From Xanthomonas hortorum (GTDB lineage: Bacteria; Pseudomonadota; Gammaproteobacteria; Xanthomonadales; Xanthomonadaceae): a stretch of DNA of 64,000 nt. Positions within the stretch are counted from its first letter, which is position 1. Every line of letters starts with the position of its first letter. The notes under the pieces are model-generated. The model saw nothing but the letters and a program-made list of their open reading frames with translations, was not told the DNA's origin and did no database searches. Shown here in pieces: positions 61,413 to 64,000 of the stretch. The DNA is taken from the NCBI RefSeq assembly GCF_024339125.1, contig NZ_CP101417.1, forward strand, positions 4,475,001 to 4,539,000, given 5' to 3'. The position numbers were made by a program, and so were the translations under genes.

Positions 61413-64000
61413 CTAACCGCCGCCCCCTCCACCACCACCGCCTCCTCCACCGCCCCCACCGCCGTCTCCACCTCCGCCGCCGTCCCCTTGGGGACCGCTC
61501 TGCATCGGCCCCTTTGCAAACTCGGGCAAGGTCATCACCATCACCGGCCCGCGGCTGGTGTTGATTTCCGCTGAGACATCCATCCCAAGCGCCTGGCGTG
61601 TGGCGACGTGTTCCTGGGCCTCCTGCTGGGCCTGCGCCTCCAGGAAATCGTTGCCTTTTTTCAACAACGCCTGCGTGGCTGCGCTGTTGGCCACACGATT
61701 TAGCGCCTGCTCAATCGCCAACTCGTTCTTGCTGTCGAGCGCGTAGAGCACCTCGTCCACATCCGGGTCGCCAGTGATGGATTTCCGCTCGGTTTGCAAA
61801 GAATCATCTGGCCCATCCCCTACCCCTGGACCGTTAGAGCGCTGAGTTAGATGTGGGAAGGTATCGGTTTGCTCAGCAGCTTCACTGGGCGAGCGACGCG
61901 CTTGCTCGCGCTGCGGGAACTCGTCGAGGCTTGCGCCGTCCACGCTTTGGGTCTCGTCGCGAACGAAGGGATAGGGTTCTCCGCGCTCGCGATGCTCCTT
62001 CCATTCCTGGTGGAAGCGTTCGTCTTGCCGATCTGCCAGCTCAATTTCCTGTTGCAGCTGGCGTAGCGAGCGCATGGTCTCTTCCAGGAATAGGGCACCG
62101 CCCGGGTCTGCGACACTGCGGTCCTGCGCCTGAGTCGATTGGGCCTGCTGGTTTTCCGCGTCTGCTGGCTCCTTGGGAAAGCGATTCTCTGCGCTACCTC
62201 CTAACGATTGCCCGTGTGCCTGCGCGAGGTATGCAGGGGGTAGCGCTGGCGCGTCATGCTCAGCCAGAAACGTGTCCGAAGGATGGTTCTGCTCTGACGT
62301 CGTTTCTTGCTCAGGATTGGTAGACGCTGCGGACTGCGATGCACTCAACGGCTCTGCTGTCGCAGGCGTTGTTTGAGCTACGACGCGAACCAGCTCTGCC
62401 TCCTGCTCACGCGCCGTGTATTGCTGGCGGACCAACGCTTGCTCCATCTCCACCTGCTGCGTTAGCGCTGACGGCCTCGCATCGGCCTGCACACTCTGGG
62501 AAGGTAGGCTTCCCGGCTCCGGGCCTTTGGAGGAAGACACTTGGACGCGGGCGGCGGCGCGATTCTCCATCGCCGACATTTCCAGCGAGTGCTCTGCTTC
62601 TTGGGCTTGACGCGGCTGCGCGTCACCTGCCTCGGGCGTTTGTTTCAGTGCGTCATGTGCGTCAGGAGCAAGACGTTCGTTCGCTGGTTGATTCTGTGGT
62701 TCCAGCCGTGAGCGTGCATCCTCCTGCTGCGACTGAGGGAGCGTTTTTTTCTGAGTCGGCACGAGCTCTGGTGCGTGAAGCTGAGTGTCTGGTTGCTGCG
62801 AGGCTTGCTGACGTTGGTCCTTCGTCGGTTCGAGTGCTTGAGTTTGTTGCTGCTGATCCTGTGCCTGCTGATCCTGACGTTCCTGGACCTCAACTTGCCT
62901 GGTTTCTTGAGCCTGGCGGTCTTGCTGCTCCCTCTGCTGGTTGTCTTCGGCTTGGCGTTCATGCGCCTGCCGCTGCTGGGCGTCTCTCTCCTCACGCTCC
63001 TGCAGCTCGCGTTGCTGGCTGGTCTGTGCTTGCCGCTCCTGTAATTGGCGCTCTTCTAGTTCGCGCTGCTGCTCGGCTTGGCGTTGACCTTCCAGCATCG
63101 CGTGCGCCTGGATGGCCTGCTCGCTCGGCGACTGATCTTCGCGCTCTGGCTGTGCCTGCTGGAGGTGCTCGCGCACCTGTGCGGCATGCTTCTCCTGTGC
63201 AAGGCGATCTTGCTGTTCGCGCTCTTGCCGTGCCTGCGCCGCGACAGAGGCTTGCATGCGCGCCTGGATATCCAGCACCTGCTGCGGATTGGACGACTCG
63301 GAGGTCGAGGTGTCCGCGTCTGCCGTTCCCTCAAGCACGCGCCCAAGGGTTGGCGATTCTCGCCGATTGCCTTGCGTCTCACTCAGCGCCTGCCGAATGT
63401 CATCGCTGCTGGTCACAGCCACCACGCGTGTGATGCCATCGGGCCCTTGCTGCAGGTGTGCGATGGAGCTGTCATAGCCGTATTGCCCAGCCTCGTTGCG
63501 CTGCAACTGCTGCATGGTCGGCCCGGTGATGCCGTTGACCTCCATGGTCCGCTGCGAGGCCAGCTCCACGGCGTGCTGGGTCTGCGGGCTGACGTTCAAA
63601 TCAACGCCGGCGGCCCGGTAACGATGCAGCAGTTCGTTGTGCTCCATCCGCGCAGCCGTCGGCGCGGGAAGTGCCTGGATCGTCGCCAAGGTTTCCTGGG
63701 AGCGCTCGATTGAGGGCTGCCGCAGTCGGTCGGTCAGTTCCAGCTCCACCGCCAGGTTGCCACTGGCGACGCCATCCTTGCCCGCCCACTGTCCTGACTC
63801 GGTGCGCTGGTAAAGCTGAGCGTCCGAACCGAGCACCGCTCCAGGCTTGGCCTGGGCGGCTTGGACGGCCGCAGGCACTTCGACACCGTAAGCCTGGGCA
63901 CGTTGCGCGGCATGGTTTTCCAGGTAGGCGGCGGCGATGGCTTCGCGCCCGGTGGCGATATTGTGTTCGATACGGCCCAGGGCTTCTTGGTTGAGCTGTT
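61413..64000 (-). CDS. Large Gln/Glu-rich protein with polyglycine C-terminus, N-terminus beyond window
   Basis: At least 862 residues; the frame is open to the window end. The visible N-terminal part (RIEHNIATGREAIAAAYLE, NLAVELELTDRLRQP, MEHNELLHRYRAAGVDLNV) looks folded. Residues from about 230 to 460 of the visible part are an extreme Gln/Glu/Arg repeat region of QQREQQDRQAQE type, predicted as long coiled coil or disordered. A Ser/Gln/Glu-rich region follows, then a shorter folded part (VDEVLYALDSKNELAIEQALNRVANSAATQ). It ends in a run of about 20 Gly broken by two Asp. I cannot assign a family; a relaxase-like or type IV-secretion-related protein is possible. Composition differs from core genes nearby, suggesting transfer. 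Confidence 0.75.
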   Translation of the reverse strand, partial: QLNQEALGRIEHNIATGREAIAAAYLENHAAQRAQAYGVEVPAAVQAAQAKPGAVLGSDAQLYQRTESGQWAGKDGVASGNLAVELELTDRLRQPSIERSQETLATIQALPAPTAARMEHNELLHRYRAAGVDLNVSPQTQHAVELASQRTMEVNGITGPTMQQLQRNEAGQYGYDSSIAHLQQGPDGITRVVAVTSSDDIRQALSETQGNRRESPTLGRVLEGTADADTSTSESSNPQQVLDIQARMQASVAAQARQEREQQDRLAQEKHAAQVREHLQQAQPEREDQSPSEQAIQAHAMLEGQRQAEQQRELEERQLQERQAQTSQQRELQEREERDAQQRQAHERQAEDNQQREQQDRQAQETRQVEVQERQDQQAQDQQQQTQALEPTKDQRQQASQQPDTQLHAPELVPTQKKTLPQSQQEDARSRLEPQNQPANERLAPDAHDALKQTPEAGDAQPRQAQEAEHSLEMSAMENRAAARVQVSSSKGPEPGSLPSQSVQADARPSALTQQVEMEQALVRQQYTAREQEAELVRVVAQTTPATAEPLSASQSAASTNPEQETTSEQNHPSDTFLAEHDAPALPPAYLAQAHGQSLGGSAENRFPKEPADAENQQAQSTQAQDRSVADPGGALFLEETMRSLRQLQQEIELADRQDERFHQEWKEHRERGEPYPFVRDETQSVDGASLDEFPQREQARRSPSEAAEQTDTFPHLTQRSNGPGVGDGPDDSLQTERKSITGDPDVDEVLYALDSKNELAIEQALNRVANSAATQALLKKGNDFLEAQAQQEAQEHVATRQALGMDVSAEINTSRGPVMVMTLPEFAKGPMQSGPQGDGGGGGDGGGGGGGGGGGGGGGG

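Overview
The window is chromosomal DNA of a high-GC gammaproteobacterium, almost certainly Xanthomonas. The grounds are a fruR-fruB-fruK-fruA-oprB fructose locus with a IIA-HPr-EI fusion, a 180-kDa NAD-glutamate dehydrogenase, GTAG-type REP palindromes, dual-hairpin CTTCTCCC repeats and an IS3-family (IS407-like) element. The species is not resolved. No rRNA, tRNA or CRISPR array was seen.

Layout. 1-3.8 kb (minus): tripartite EmrA-EmrB-OprM-type drug exporter, outer-membrane part cut by the window edge. 4.0-12.0 kb: putrescine catabolism, with a minus arm (puuD, puuA, class III aminotransferase, PotF-like binding lipoprotein) diverging from a plus arm (second puuA, puuB). 12.6-15.3 kb: a REC-REC-GGDEF cyclase and an MHS-type transporter. 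16.3-21.4 kb (minus): OFA-family oxalate/formate-type carrier, FdhD, YdeP/FdhF-like molybdoenzyme, and a small winged-helix protein. 21.9-31.1 kb (plus): another class III aminotransferase, a ParB-like protein, a DUF445/YjiN membrane protein, and a large CHASE-PAS hybrid kinase followed by an HD-GYP response regulator. 31.8-39.6 kb: a DHA2 transporter and a TetR-centred redox cluster (two SDRs, two MDR quinone oxidoreductases, a frameshifted old yellow enzyme). 40.3-45.3 kb (minus): NAD-GDH. 45.6-50.7 kb (plus): TetR and an RND pump without an outer-membrane partner. 51.3-60.5 kb: the fructose PTS locus, whose terminal porin gene is split by a 1,203-bp IS. 60.7-64 kb (minus): two unrecognised accessory genes, one cut by the window edge.

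The most interesting non-coding feature is a repeated composite element at about 12.1, 15.7, 16.1, 39.9 and 51.0 kb. It is built from two related hairpins, A (108 bp, five copies) and B (103 bp, three full copies and one deleted), placed divergently. A and B have different but self-complementary outer stems around a shared core. Nearly all non-Watson-Crick positions in the stems are G-U pairs when read on one particular strand (A minus, B plus). This pattern points to a structured RNA rather than only a DNA palindrome.

The genes form small functional modules: polyamine use (PotF, Puu, transaminases) feeding glutamate and GABA metabolism, with GDH passing glutamate to the TCA cycle; formate or oxalate redox; fructose uptake; efflux; and c-di-GMP signalling, with a GGDEF synthase and an HD-GYP hydrolase about 17 kb apart. 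Start codons were re-chosen where a ribosome binding site or family alignment favoured an internal start; these choices are stated per gene.
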